A stretch of DNA of 64,000 nucleotides, taken from an uncultured Planctomycetota bacterium. Its GTDB lineage: Bacteria; Planctomycetota; Phycisphaerae; Phycisphaerales; UBA5793. Shown here piece after piece: positions 18,237 through 27,557 of this stretch. The stretch covers positions 26,000 through 89,999 of the forward strand of contig CAADHA010000115.1 in NCBI GenBank assembly GCA_900696685.1, in the 5' to 3' direction. The translations under genes and the position numbers were made by a program. Under the pieces are notes generated by a model that made no database searches, was not told where the DNA came from, and was given only the letters and a program-made list of their open reading frames with translations. Within the stretch, counting starts at the first letter, position 1; the number at the start of each line of letters is the position of its first letter.

Positions 18237-18812
18237 ATGCAGAGCAAGGCGGCCACGGTCGCCGAGTATCTCGCTTCCCTCCCCGCCGACCGGCGCGCGG
18301 CGCTCCAGGCCGTGCGCGAGGTCATTCTTGCCAATCTCGACAAGGGCTACCAGGAGTGCATGCAGTACGGCATGATCGGCTACAGCGTGCCGCACAGCAT
18401 CTACCCGGCCGGGTATCACTGCGATCCGAGGCAGCCGCTGCCCTTTGCGGGACTCGCCTCGCAGAAGAACTACATGTCGCTGTATCTCGGGAGCGTGTAC
18501 GGCTCGCCGCAGGATGAGGCGTGGTTCCGCAGCGCGTGGGCGATGACCGGGAAGAAACTTGACATGGGCAAGGTCTGCATCCGCTTCAAGCGGCTCGAAG
18601 ACGTGGCTCTGGACGTGGTGGGTGAAGCGATCCGCCGCACTCCTGTCGCGACGTTTATCGCAAGGTACGAGGCGGTCCTGAAAACTCCCGGCCGCGGGCG
18701 CAAGCCGGCGGAGAAGAAGAGACGCGCCTCGCGCTCCGCAAAGACTGCCGGCGCGCGAAAGGCCAGGACCGTCGGCAAACATACGAAGAAGAAGGTCGCG
18801 AAGAAGCGCTGA
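18237..18812 (+). CDS. DUF1801-like protein with lysine-rich tail
   Basis: In this 191-residue protein the first ~140 residues match the DUF1801/YdhG style: AEYLASLPADRRAALQAVRE, then YMSLYLGSVYG and MGKVCIRFKRLEDV. The last ~45 residues are rich in Lys, Arg and Ala (GRGRKPAEKKRRASRSAK...), like the DNA-binding tails of histone H1-like proteins. The biochemical function of DUF1801 is not established. The start is the first ATG after the palindrome. A GC-rich hairpin lies after the stop, shared with the convergent gene. Confidence 0.8.
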   Translation: MQSKAATVAEYLASLPADRRAALQAVREVILANLDKGYQECMQYGMIGYSVPHSIYPAGYHCDPRQPLPFAGLASQKNYMSLYLGSVYGSPQDEAWFRSAWAMTGKKLDMGKVCIRFKRLEDVALDVVGEAIRRTPVATFIARYEAVLKTPGRGRKPAEKKRRASRSAKTAGARKARTVGKHTKKKVAKKR

Positions 18813-18848
18813 TGACGTGCCATGCGTTGCGGCAGGTGGAAACAACGC

Positions 18849-18874
18849 GGCCCGGACGGTTCACTGCCCGGGCC
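18849..18874. terminator. Hairpin between convergent genes
   Basis: GGCCCGG and CCGGGCC form a 7-bp stem around a 12-base loop, placed between the stops of the DUF1801-like gene and the minus-strand PEP-CTERM gene. No strong T run is present, so termination efficiency is uncertain. Confidence 0.45.
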
Positions 18875-18905
18875 GGCTCGTCGTTTGTCGAGTGGATCGT
18901 TGTCC

Positions 18906-19697
18906 TTAGCGCCGCCGCCTCCCGATCGCCAGTGCGCCCAGGCCGAGCAGTGCGAGCGTCGCAGGCGCCGGAATGGGGATGTATGCGAGGCAGAGGAGGT
19001 TGCCCGACCCCATTGAGCCGATGAGATTGGCCGCGCCCGTTGTGACGTCGATCCAGTCGAGGTTATCCGTGCTGTTGTCCACCAGGTAGAGGCGGCCGTC
19101 GTCGCGGTTGTACGCGAGTCCATTGGGATTGGTCGGACCGGAGAGAGGTCCGATGAGCGTTACGGTTCCATCGGCGCGGTTCATGCGGTAGAAACTGTCG
19201 GCGCCGCAGTTGGTCGCGTACATGACATCGGCGTCTGAGTCGTATCCGAGGTTTATGAAACTCGACAGGCCCGAGGTGCCGATGGGCGTCGCCGCGCCCG
19301 TGTTGATGTCGAAGTTGTACAGGTCGTTGTTGTGCGACGAGGCGCCGTAGAGCGTGCCCGTGCTCGAGTCCCATTCGAGGCCGTGCATGACGATCGCCGA
19401 ATCGCCGTAAAGGCCCACCAGCGTCGCGCTTCCCGTCGAGAGATCGACGATGAAGAGCGAGTCGAGCGACGTGGAGGAGACGTACATGATGCCGTTGGAG
19501 GCGTCCTACGCCAGGCCACCGGTCGTGCCCGCGTTGCTGCTCACCGAGCCGAACTGCGTCTTGGCGCCGGTGGCGAGGTCGATGTCGAACAACGCCCGGC
19601 TGCTGTCCACGGCGATCATCCGCTGCCCAAGGGCGGACGAGGCGAGCGCCGACGCGGCAAGCGCAGCGAGACTGTAAATTGCGGGATCACGTTTCAT
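18906..19697 (-). pseudogene. PEP-CTERM protein gene interrupted by an amber codon
   Basis: One frame encodes a signal peptide (MKRDPAIYSLAALAASALAS...ALGQ) and repeated propeller-like units (MIAVDSSRALFDIDLATG; TLYGASSHNNDLYNFDINTG; RLYLVDNSTDNLDWIDV). It ends with a textbook PEP-CTERM tail, IPIPAPATLALLGLGALAIG plus RRRR. At 19506-19508 it carries a TAG between GGLA and DASNGIMYVSS, where tyrosine (TAC) would be expected. Everything after the stop is intact for 193 residues. It is therefore a very recent pseudogene, a read-through case or a base-call error. The beta-propeller assignment is inference from the repeated strand-turn pattern. Confidence 0.75.
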
Positions 19698-20023
19698 GGA
19701 TTAACCCTCCTTCAGGCCGGCGCGCGGGTTCGCGGCCGGCACGATGCAGACGAACGCATTGCGGTCCGGGTGTCAAGAAGAATCCGCGTGCAACTCAGAA
19801 AGTATGCGAGATACTCAGGATGGTCGAGGGACAATGAGAGATCGACACGACCGATGAATCACCTCCCAGCCAGGTATCGGGCAAGACGCCGTTGCCGCGC
19901 GATGCTCTTGCGCCTGCCCCGCGGGTCTTCGAGGGCTGCCCCGGCCGGAAAGTGCCAGGACGGCCAACGCCGTTCGAATCAATGCTCGTCCTTCCTGTCG
20001 CGGCACGGGATCTGCGCAAAGAA
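19698..20023. other. Intergenic stretch without a gene
   Basis: I see no supported gene, RNA or repeat here. The part next to 19698 holds the leader of the minus-strand PEP-CTERM gene with a purine-rich ribosome site (GGAGGGTTAATCC). The rest is unremarkable. Confidence 0.5.
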
Positions 20024-20049
20024 GCCCGGACCACGGGCGTGGTCCGGGC
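20024..20049 (-). terminator. Strong GC hairpin after the secreted protein gene
   Basis: GCCCGGACCAC and GTGGTCCGGGC form a perfect 11-bp stem with a 4-base loop. It lies 35 bp past the stop of the minus-strand gene at 20084-20704. A T run is not evident, but position and symmetry fit a terminator. Confidence 0.7.
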
Positions 20050-20083
20050 CTGGATGTGAGGCGAAACGTGGGGCGGGACAGGA

Positions 20084-20704
20084 TCAGACGATCTTGAGCA
20101 GGAAGCTCAGGTCGTTGCGAGCACCGTCGCATGCGTCGGGCAGGGGCTGGATGATTCCGCCCGCGGCGTTGATCTGGGCGGCCGGGCAGAAGCGCACGGG
20201 CCGGCGGCCTGACCAGCGGAAGTCCTCCACGCCGGGCCGCGCGCTGCGGTCGTCGGCCTCGGAGATCTGGAGCCAGTACTTCTGTCCCGCGGCGACGGCG
20301 AAGGCGGGCACGGCCGCGGTGAAGCGGAAGACGCGCCGGCCCTGGCAGTCCACGCCGGCCGAGACGGCTTGCGGCACGACGCACGCCTGCCACAGGACGC
20401 CCGCGGGCTGGCAGTTGCCGTTGTCCCGCCGGATGGCGATGTAGTACGGCCGGCCGACCTGCGCGGTCGTCGCCAGCGTTCCCCACCAGCGGACCTGCGT
20501 GAGGACTCCGCCTGCGCGGCACTGGAAGTCGTCTGCCGCCACCAGCGGGGCCGGAGTCGGCACGCCGCAGGAGCGCACGATCGACGCGTGCGACGCGCGG
20601 ATGCCGTCCCACGGCTGGTTGAATGCGCATTGCGCCATTGCCGCGCCGCTCATACAGGCCGCGAGCGAAACTCCGATGACGTAACCAAGGAACTTGCGAG
20701 ACAT
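20084..20704 (-). CDS. Secreted hypothetical protein
   Basis: This 206-residue protein has a clear signal peptide (MSRKFLGYVIGVSLAACMSG...AMAQC). About eight cysteines follow in the mature part, suggesting disulfides. The body contains VAADDFQC, IRRDNGNCQPAG and YWLQISEADD, which resemble secreted planctomycete proteins that carry a beta-sandwich domain but usually end with PEP-CTERM; no such tail is present here. The start at 20704 follows an AAGGAG ribosome site. The function is unknown. Confidence 0.75.
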   Translation of the reverse strand: MSRKFLGYVIGVSLAACMSGAAMAQCAFNQPWDGIRASHASIVRSCGVPTPAPLVAADDFQCRAGGVLTQVRWWGTLATTAQVGRPYYIAIRRDNGNCQPAGVLWQACVVPQAVSAGVDCQGRRVFRFTAAVPAFAVAAGQKYWLQISEADDRSARPGVEDFRWSGRRPVRFCPAAQINAAGGIIQPLPDACDGARNDLSFLLKIV

Positions 20705-20982
20705 GTGATTCTCCTTCAGGTGCATTTCTGACTCTCGATGTAGCCCGGCACACCGGCCGGTGCCATGTGGAGTCGGTGTTCTGGCGCCGGCGCCACCGCG
20801 GTCGCCGGCCTTTGCGGTGTGAGGATCGGACTCGGTTCAACCGGCCTGAGCGTCACTGCCGCACCCCCACACTCGCAGACGGCGAATGAGGTGGACAACG
20901 CCAGGCGGAAGATTTCCGCCCGGCGACCGCACAGGTCTCGACCCGTCGGTTCAGCGCGGGCGATTCATGCTACCGTTGGGCG

Positions 20983-21669
20983 ATGGTGAGTTCGCGCGGT
21001 CCTGGTTTTCGCCGATGCGCCTGGGCGCTTGCTCTTGGGCTGGCGACAACGGTGGCCGTCGCCTGGTTCGCGATGTTCTGGCCGGCAGGCCGCCACGGAT
21101 ACGGACCGCCCGCCGCCACTGATCTTGGCCTCGTGATGACCTCGGATGGTCGGCGCCTCTGGAGCCTGAGCGAGGGAAAGAACGCTTCGCACCGCGTGAT
21201 CAGTTACTGGTTCAACCAGGTCTCCGGTCACGCCCTGATGATCCCGACCGCCGATTTCGAGGCCCGGAAGTTCAACATGCAGACCTTGCCGCGCCACCTG
21301 CGGCCAGATTCGATCGACGATCTCAACATGCTGGCGTGGTACCGCGAGGTCGGCTGGCCGATGAAGGCGCTGACTTGCTCGATCCACTGGAGGACGCAGG
21401 TGCGCAACGCGGACATCATCTACTCGGTGCGCGGCGGCGTTCAGTTGCCGCGCGACCGTGAGTTTCAGCCGCGAGCGCTTCCCCTCACGCCGTTGTGGGG
21501 CGGCATGGCGGCGAGCAGCCTCCTCTACGCGGCGATGTGGTTCGTGCTCTTGGCCTCAGCGGCGCGGTGGCGCACGGCGCAGCGCTGGCGGCGCGGGCGC
21601 TGCCTTCGGTGCGGCTATCCGCGCACCGGCCTGCGCGAAGGCTCGCTCTGTCCCGAGTGCGGGCAGTGA
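20983..21669 (+). CDS. Membrane protein with C-terminal zinc ribbon
   Basis: This 228-residue protein has one N-terminal helix (ALALGLATTVAVAWFAMFW), a ~120-residue soluble middle and a second helix near residue 180. It ends with a zinc ribbon, RCLRCGYPRTGLREGSLCPECG. The ribbon at the extreme C terminus mirrors the N-terminal ribbon of the 6441 protein. This is a common planctomycete style of unknown function. It converges with the hydrolase gene at 21677, with 7 nt between stops. Confidence 0.7.
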   Translation: MVSSRGPGFRRCAWALALGLATTVAVAWFAMFWPAGRHGYGPPAATDLGLVMTSDGRRLWSLSEGKNASHRVISYWFNQVSGHALMIPTADFEARKFNMQTLPRHLRPDSIDDLNMLAWYREVGWPMKALTCSIHWRTQVRNADIIYSVRGGVQLPRDREFQPRALPLTPLWGGMAASSLLYAAMWFVLLASAARWRTAQRWRRGRCLRCGYPRTGLREGSLCPECGQ

Positions 21670-21676
21670 GTTGCTT

Positions 21677-22543
21677 CTACTTGAGGTGCTCGCGGAGGAA
21701 GGCAATGGTCTGCTTCCATGCGTCCCTTGCGGCGCGCTCGTTGGCGCCGTCGCGCCCCGTCTGCTGACGGAGGAATCCGTGCCCGGCGCCTTCGTAGGTG
21801 TGCGGCGTGAAGTCCAGTGTGTGCTCTCTCATCGCCGCTTGCGTTGCGCTGACGGTTGAGGTCACGCGGTTGTCGTCGCCGCCGTAGAGGCCGAGGACGG
21901 GGCACTTGATCGCGGCGAGTTTCGCGGCTTGGGGCGCGGTGCCGTAGTAGACGATTGCCGCGCCAAGACCCGCCTGCCGCGTGGCATACATGAACGATGC
22001 CGTCCCGCCCCAACAGAAGCCGATGGTCGCAGACGACTTCGCGGCCGAAGGAACTGCGAGCGCGTGTGTTCGAACCGCATCCAGGCGCGCCGTGACTTGG
22101 TCATCGGTCAGTTTGCGTATCTCCGCCCTCACTGCGTCGCCCTCGAACGACTCGGTTCCCCCGCCTCCGGGTCCCATTCCGGAGAGCAGGTCGGGCGCAA
22201 GGGCGATGAAGCCTTCGGCGGCGAGTTGATCCGCCACGGCCCTTATCCAATCCGTCAGGCCGAAGATCTCGTGGATTACGAGAACTACGGGTGCGGCGTC
22301 AGCCCTCTCGGGATAGACCACCCAGGTCTTGACCTTCGCCTCTGAGTCGGCCAGCGGGATCTCGATCCACTCGCCGTGGCGAGGCGAGTCGAGCAGGGCC
22401 TTGGAAGCCCCGTCGGCGTCGGGCGGGGGCGACGGAGGCCCTGCGGGTGCTGAAGAAGGGGCGTGCGGCCGATCTGCGGGCGGCTGGGCCAGGGCGGACG
22501 CAGCCAGCAGAGCAACGACGGCAATGGCGCGGAGGGGGCGCAT
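21677..22543 (-). CDS. Secreted dienelactone hydrolase-family protein
   Basis: This 288-residue protein has a signal peptide (MRPLRAIAVVALLAASALAQ), a proline-rich spacer, then an alpha/beta hydrolase of the DLH family. The nucleophile elbow reads GFCWGG, with a cysteine as in carboxymethylenebutenolidase. The acid is in YGGDDNRV and the histidine in YEGAGHGF. DLH enzymes hydrolyse lactones or esters; the substrate of an exported one is unknown. The start at 22543 gives the signal peptide, although the frame is open far upstream through noncoding-looking sequence. Confidence 0.85.
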   Translation of the reverse strand: MRPLRAIAVVALLAASALAQPPADRPHAPSSAPAGPPSPPPDADGASKALLDSPRHGEWIEIPLADSEAKVKTWVVYPERADAAPVVLVIHEIFGLTDWIRAVADQLAAEGFIALAPDLLSGMGPGGGGTESFEGDAVRAEIRKLTDDQVTARLDAVRTHALAVPSAAKSSATIGFCWGGTASFMYATRQAGLGAAIVYYGTAPQAAKLAAIKCPVLGLYGGDDNRVTSTVSATQAAMREHTLDFTPHTYEGAGHGFLRQQTGRDGANERAARDAWKQTIAFLREHLK

Positions 22544-22669
22544 AACTGATTCTTGCTCGCCGGCATCAGGGAAACCACCCCGAAGATCAACCCTCGGGCT
22601 GCCCCGACGTGTTCGGCGTGGTGATAATCTCAACATAGAGGTTTCGGCCCAACCCATTTTGGAGGCGGC

Positions 22670-25159
22670 ATGGCGGGGAAGTCGTCCAGGAAGGCAGAGC
22701 AAGTGAAGCCGCGGCGGCGGACGCGCCGCGCGGCTCAGCCTGGGGCGGCTCGGCCCGCGTCTGCCCAGCCCGATGCCGGCCTGCTCGCCAGGCACCAGGC
22801 AATCCTTGATTCGACGCTCGATCCCATCGTGACCATCGACGCCTTCGGCATGGTATTGTCCGCCAGCCGATCGGTGCAGCGCGTGTTGGGCTACGCGCCC
22901 GAAGAGATGGTGGGACGGAACATCAGCCTGATCATGCCCGCGCCCCATCGAGAGAAGCATGATGGGTATCTCGCCAACTACCGCCGCACGGGCATTACGA
23001 ACATCCTCGGCCGGTCGCGGGAGTTCGAAGCGGTGCGCAAGGATGGATCCGCGTTCACGGTCGAGATATCGGTGTCGCGCGTCGATGTGCCGGGTGAGTC
23101 GCAGCCGCTCTTCACAGGCATCATCCACGACATTTCGCAGCGGCGCCGGGCCGAAGAGGAACTTCGGCTGCTCCAGGAGCTCAGCCTGGCCATCGGAGAG
23201 GCAACGGACCTCAACTCCGCCCTCGAGACGACGCTGCAGCGCATCTGCCAGGCAACGGGATGGGAGTATGGCGAGGCGTGGCTGCCCGATCCGAGCGCGC
23301 CGGCCCTGCTCGGTTCGCCGGTCTGGCACAGCAGCGAACCCACATTCGAACGCTTCCGCGCGCGGACGCACAGCCTTCGCTTCGAGCGGGGCGTCGGGCT
23401 GCCGGGGCGTGTGTGGACGTCGCGCCGCAGCGAATGGGTCGATGATCTGAGTTCCGATGGAACGTTTCAGAGAGTGGAGGCCGCGGCCGAGGCAGGACTG
23501 CACGCCGCGCTCGCCGTTCCGATTCTTTACGAGAGCGAAGTCGCGGCGGTAATCGCCTTCTTCATGAAGAAGCGTCGCCCGATCGACGCCCGCCTGCTCA
23601 CGCTGGTGACCACCGCCGTCGCCCCGCTCGGCTCTGCGATCATGCGCAAGCGGATGCAGGATGTGCTGGCGGAGTCGGAGCGGCGCTTCCGCGACCTGCT
23701 CCAGCGCGTGCAACTCGTGGGCGTCATTCTCGACCGCTCCGGTTCAATCACCTTCTGCAACGACTGCTTCCTCAACCTCACGCAGTGGGCGCGCAGCGAA
23801 GTGATCGGCAGGAACTGGTTCGACCTGTGCCTGCCCAGGGCCGAGCGGGCGCGCACCTTCGAGGTGTTCCACCAGGCGATCATGTCGGGCGTGATCGAGC
23901 CTCACTTTGAGAACCGCATCGTGACGCGCGCGGGAGAGGAGCGGCTCATCGCGTGGAACAACTCGATCATGTGCGATGAGCAGGGCAGGACGGTCGCCGT
24001 CGCCGGCCTGGGCGTGGACATCACCGATCAGCGGCGCATCGAGCACGAACTCAAGCAGCACCGTGAGAATCTTGAGCATCTGGTCGCTGAGCGCACATCG
24101 GAACTCCGCCGAACGATTGAACAGTTGCGCATGGCGGACCGCCTGGCGTCGATCGGGACGCTGGCGGCGGGTCTCGGGCACGACATGAACAACGTGCTGC
24201 TGCCGATGCGATGCCGCCTCGATGCGGCGGAGTCCCTGGACCTGCCCCCGGCGGCGAGGCAGGAACTCGAGATCGTCCGGCGCCTCGCGGATTACCTGCA
24301 GCAGTTGAGCGACGGGCTGCACCTGCTCGCCCTCGATCCGGACGACAGCGAAGCGTCGCAGCCGACCACGCACATCGAGCAGTGGTGGCAGCAGGTGAGC
24401 GTGCTGCTGCACAAGGCGGTGCCAAAGCACGCGCGCTTCGAGGCCGAACTGCCCGCCGGCCTGCCCGACCTGCCCGTGGCGCCGCACCGACTCACACAGG
24501 CAGTCCTCAACCTCGTCGTCAACGCCGGCGAGGCGATCGGGGAGGGCGGCTTCGTGCGTTTCTGGGCGCAGGGGGATCCTGCGGGCGTGTCCATCCGCCT
24601 CGGCGTGACGGACAACGGGTGCGGCATCTCCGAGGAGGTTCAGCACCGCATCTTCGATCCTTTCTTCACGACCAAGCCGCGCGGCCTGGGCACGGGCATG
24701 GGCCTGTCGCTGGTGCGCGGCGTGGCGCAGGCCGCCGGCGGCCGAGTCTTCGTCGAGTCGCAGGTCGGCATCGGGACGACGATCGGCATGGAGTTGCCCA
24801 TCGCCGAGCCTCCGCAGGCGCCCGAGCCGCAGCGCACCGCCAGCCTCGCCATGAGCGACGTGCGCCTGCGCACGCTCGTCGAGACGATGCTGCGCGTCGA
24901 GGGTTTCGAGGTGCAGGTGAAGCCGGGAGGCGAGGAGACGGACGCCTCGCTCTGGTTCATCGACTCTCACGACGATCGCCTTGACGCGGCCCGGCGGTTC
25001 CTGCGCGAGCGAGGCGAGCGCCAGATCATCCTCTGCGGCCCGGCGGGCGAGGCGTGGAGTTCCATGGACGTGTTCTGCATCAACGACGTGAACGACTTCG
25101 ACGAGGTTCGCCGCGTGATTCGCGAAGCCATCGATGCCTACGAAGGAGTGCTGGAATGA
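22670..25159 (+). CDS. PAS-GAF-PAS sensor histidine kinase
   Basis: This 829-residue soluble kinase contains, in order: a basic N terminus, PAS (about 40-155, with VGRNISLIMPAPHREKHDGY), GAF (about 160-325), PAS (about 335-455), a coiled coil, an H-box GLGHDMNN with H504, and a HATPase domain. The ATPase has N-box LNLVVNAGEAI near 613, DNGCGI near 648, FFTTK and GTGMGLSLV. After it comes a ~105-residue receiver-like tail (SLAMSDVRLRTLVETMLRVE) that lacks a clear phosphoacceptor. No membrane helices are seen, so the signal is cytoplasmic or diffusible. Its stop overlaps the regulator gene by 4 nt, making a cognate pair. Confidence 0.9.
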   Translation: MAGKSSRKAEQVKPRRRTRRAAQPGAARPASAQPDAGLLARHQAILDSTLDPIVTIDAFGMVLSASRSVQRVLGYAPEEMVGRNISLIMPAPHREKHDGYLANYRRTGITNILGRSREFEAVRKDGSAFTVEISVSRVDVPGESQPLFTGIIHDISQRRRAEEELRLLQELSLAIGEATDLNSALETTLQRICQATGWEYGEAWLPDPSAPALLGSPVWHSSEPTFERFRARTHSLRFERGVGLPGRVWTSRRSEWVDDLSSDGTFQRVEAAAEAGLHAALAVPILYESEVAAVIAFFMKKRRPIDARLLTLVTTAVAPLGSAIMRKRMQDVLAESERRFRDLLQRVQLVGVILDRSGSITFCNDCFLNLTQWARSEVIGRNWFDLCLPRAERARTFEVFHQAIMSGVIEPHFENRIVTRAGEERLIAWNNSIMCDEQGRTVAVAGLGVDITDQRRIEHELKQHRENLEHLVAERTSELRRTIEQLRMADRLASIGTLAAGLGHDMNNVLLPMRCRLDAAESLDLPPAARQELEIVRRLADYLQQLSDGLHLLALDPDDSEASQPTTHIEQWWQQVSVLLHKAVPKHARFEAELPAGLPDLPVAPHRLTQAVLNLVVNAGEAIGEGGFVRFWAQGDPAGVSIRLGVTDNGCGISEEVQHRIFDPFFTTKPRGLGTGMGLSLVRGVAQAAGGRVFVESQVGIGTTIGMELPIAEPPQAPEPQRTASLAMSDVRLRTLVETMLRVEGFEVQVKPGGEETDASLWFIDSHDDRLDAARRFLRERGERQIILCGPAGEAWSSMDVFCINDVNDFDEVRRVIREAIDAYEGVLE

Positions 25160-25818
25160 CCAGTCGGACCATCGAGATTCTCTGCGTGGACGATCATGCT
25201 TTCCTGGTAGACGGGCTCAAGGCGAAGTTCGAACTCGAGCCCGGCCTCAAGTGCGTGGGTCGCCTGGCGACCGCGGAGGACCTGGTCCGCGAGGTGGACC
25301 GCTTGCGCCCGCACATCGTGCTCCTGGACATCGAGATGCCGGGGCCTGATCCCTTCGAGGCGGCCGCCGACATACATGCGCGCTTCCCCGAGACGCGCGT
25401 CATCATCCTCAGTGCCTACGTGCGCGACCATTACATCAGCGCCGCATTCAAGGCGGGGGTGTGGGGCTACTTCTGCAAGAGCGACGACACGGGGGAGATC
25501 ATCCGCGGAATCCGCAAAGTGGCGCGGGGCGAGTTCGCCTTCGGCCCCAAGGTCGCGGATCGATGCCGCCCGGCGAGCGGCCCGGCCCAGAAGGCCGCCG
25601 CCCCCCCCAACTCCAAGATCGACATGCGCTCCAAGCGCGAGCAGGAAGTGCTGCGTCTCATCGGGCGCGGGCTGACGCGTCTCGAAATCGCCAAGGCCCT
25701 GTCGCGAAGCCCCAAGACGGTCGACGGTCACCGCGAACGGATCATGTCCAAACTCGACCTGCACACGACGCCGGAACTTGTGCGCTTCGCCATCGGAGAA
25801 GGTCTCGTGGAGGTTTGA
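25156..25818 (+). CDS. NarL/LuxR-type response regulator
   Basis: This 220-residue protein has a receiver domain (CVDDH at 10-14, phosphoacceptor D58 in LLDIEMPG, lysine in YFCKSDD). A LuxR-type HTH follows, with SKREQEVLRLIGRGLTRLEI and SPKTVDGHRERIMSKL. It should activate or repress transcription when phosphorylated by the kinase encoded directly upstream, with which it shares an ATGA overlap. The start at 25156 was chosen for that overlap and because the receiver begins there. Confidence 0.92.
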   Translation: MTSRTIEILCVDDHAFLVDGLKAKFELEPGLKCVGRLATAEDLVREVDRLRPHIVLLDIEMPGPDPFEAAADIHARFPETRVIILSAYVRDHYISAAFKAGVWGYFCKSDDTGEIIRGIRKVARGEFAFGPKVADRCRPASGPAQKAAAPPNSKIDMRSKREQEVLRLIGRGLTRLEIAKALSRSPKTVDGHRERIMSKLDLHTTPELVRFAIGEGLVEV

Positions 25819-25841
25819 GATCGCCGGTTCGCCGGAGTTGC

Positions 25842-26099
25842 TCAAGGGCGAGGCTCGGCGGGCCGAGGTGCCTTGTGAACCTCGACGTTGTCGATCACCT
25901 GGCGCACGCCCTGTACGCGCAGCGCATCCTCGTAGGCGGCGAGTTTCCGCCCTGCGCTCTCCACCGTACCCGAGAGCGTCACCACGCCGTCTCGGATGCG
26001 GACCTCGATGGGCGCCTGGTCGATGCGCGGATCCCAGCGTATGTTGCGGGCGATCTCGGCGAGGAGGTCCTGGTCGGTTCTGGGTCTCGGTACACTCAT
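25842..26099 (-). CDS. BON-domain protein
   Basis: This 85-residue protein consists almost wholly of one BON domain: DLLAEIARNIRWDPRI, then VRIRDGVVTLSGTVES and AAYEDALRVQGVRQVIDNV. BON domains bind phospholipid or are found in osmotic-stress and secretin proteins. No signal peptide is evident with the start at 26099. An upstream extension to 26216 is open but low-complexity. It converges with the response regulator gene. Confidence 0.8.
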   Translation of the reverse strand: MSVPRPRTDQDLLAEIARNIRWDPRIDQAPIEVRIRDGVVTLSGTVESAGRKLAAYEDALRVQGVRQVIDNVEVHKAPRPAEPRP

Positions 26100-26454
26100 G
26101 GGCGGCTCGAAGCGGGGCGCGGCCGCGCCGGCGCTCCGGCACGTCCCGCACGAGCGGGCCTGCGGCTGATTCGCGCGCCTCGCGGCATCACACATAGTTT
26201 GTGCGATTAACGGCATTCGGCGCGTGCGAGTGCCGTTTCGGGAGTCACATCAGGGCGGATTTCCCGTGTCTGCTACGCAAATCGCGCACACCGCGCCGGA
26301 TCGAGTGCGTTCTCAACCAGGCGAGTGGCGCCGTCCGGTGCGGGTCGCCTGGAGTTTCGAGGGCACCCCGCCGGACCGGGCGCAAGCCTTTCCCGGCAGC
26401 CGCGGCCGGAGGGAAGGAATGGCGGCAGATGCGGCGTGCGATCGATGATGATCG
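26100..26454. other. Intergenic stretch without a gene
   Basis: No protein or RNA gene is supported in these 355 bp. It must hold the promoter of the minus-strand BON gene. A small CACA-TAGTT-TGTG dyad at about 26192 is the only symmetrical feature noticed. Confidence 0.5.
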
Positions 26455-27480
26455 CTAGCTCCAGCGCTGCGGTGCGAGGGCCGACTTCTCCCAGCACCTT
26501 TCCAGGAGGTCGCGCACTCCCTCGCGCGTCGCGCCGCTCAGCGCCAGGGGGCGCTCGCCTCGCGGCAAGCCGAGACGGCCCGCAAGTTCATCGAGCACCC
26601 GCCCGCGATCGCCGGGCGCGATCAGGTCGATCTTATTGAGCACAATGATCTCATCCTTCTCAGCGAGGTCGGTCGAGTAGCGAGCCAGTTCGCGGCGAAT
26701 CGTGTGGTAGTTGTCCGCGGGCTGCGACCCGTCCGCAGGGCTTGCGTCGAGCAGATGGACGAGCAGGGACGTGCGCTCGACGTGCCGCAGAAAGTCGTGG
26801 CCGAGGCCGATGCCTTCGGCCGCGCCCTCGATCAGCCCCGGGATGTCGGCGAAGACGAGGCGGCGCTCCGCGTCGAGTTCGGCGATGCCGAGTTGCGGCT
26901 TGAGCGTCGTGAAAGGGAAGTCCGCGACCATGGGCCTCGCCCTCGACACGGCTCGCAGGAGTGTTGACTTGCCCGCGTTGGGCATTCCGAGAAGCCCCAC
27001 GTCGGCCATGAGTTTGAGTTCCAGGCGGAGACGAAGCACCTCGCCGTTCTCGCCCGGCTCGGCCTCGCGCGGCGCCTGGTTGGTCGAGGAGCGGAAATGT
27101 GCGTTGCCGAAGCCGCCGCGACCGCCTCGCGCCGCGACGACCTGCTGGCCCGGCGCCTTGACGTCGGCGATGAGTTCGCCCGTCTCATCGTTGTAGATGA
27201 GCGTGCCGGGCGGGACGTGGAGGACAAGATCGCTCCCCGCTTCGCCGGAGCAGTCGCGGCCGCTGCCCGGCCGGCCGGCGGGAGCGTGCCAGTGGAACCG
27301 GCTGCGGTAGTCGAGCAGGGGGTTGAGGTTGGGGTCTCCGAGGAAGAGGACGGATCCGCCGTTGCCGCCGTTGCCGCCGTCCGGACCGCCCTTGGGGATG
27401 TACCTTTCGCGCCGGAAACTGACGCTCCCGTGGCCCCCTTTCCCTGAGCGCACCTCGATGACCGCCTCGTCGATGAACAT
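26455..27480 (-). CDS. obgE: GTPase Obg/CgtA
   Basis: This 341-residue protein has the glycine-rich Obg fold (MFIDEAVIEVRSGKGGHG, KGGPDGGNGGNGGSV) followed by the G domain. G1 is GMPNAGKST, G3 is DIPGLIEGA, G4 is NKID and G5 is LSGATREG. It lacks the optional C-terminal OCT domain. Obg is a ribosome-associated GTPase acting in 50S assembly and stress control. The ATG at 27480 was chosen because Obg proteins begin MF(I/V)D; an upstream TTG would add three residues. Confidence 0.96.
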   Translation of the reverse strand: MFIDEAVIEVRSGKGGHGSVSFRRERYIPKGGPDGGNGGNGGSVLFLGDPNLNPLLDYRSRFHWHAPAGRPGSGRDCSGEAGSDLVLHVPPGTLIYNDETGELIADVKAPGQQVVAARGGRGGFGNAHFRSSTNQAPREAEPGENGEVLRLRLELKLMADVGLLGMPNAGKSTLLRAVSRARPMVADFPFTTLKPQLGIAELDAERRLVFADIPGLIEGAAEGIGLGHDFLRHVERTSLLVHLLDASPADGSQPADNYHTIRRELARYSTDLAEKDEIIVLNKIDLIAPGDRGRVLDELAGRLGLPRGERPLALSGATREGVRDLLERCWEKSALAPQRWS

Positions 27481-27557
27481 GCGAGGCAATGGTAGACAGG
27501 CGCCGGGAGTGATCCGGCGTTCGCGAGTTGCTTACATCCTGCGACGGCGGAGCGGGT

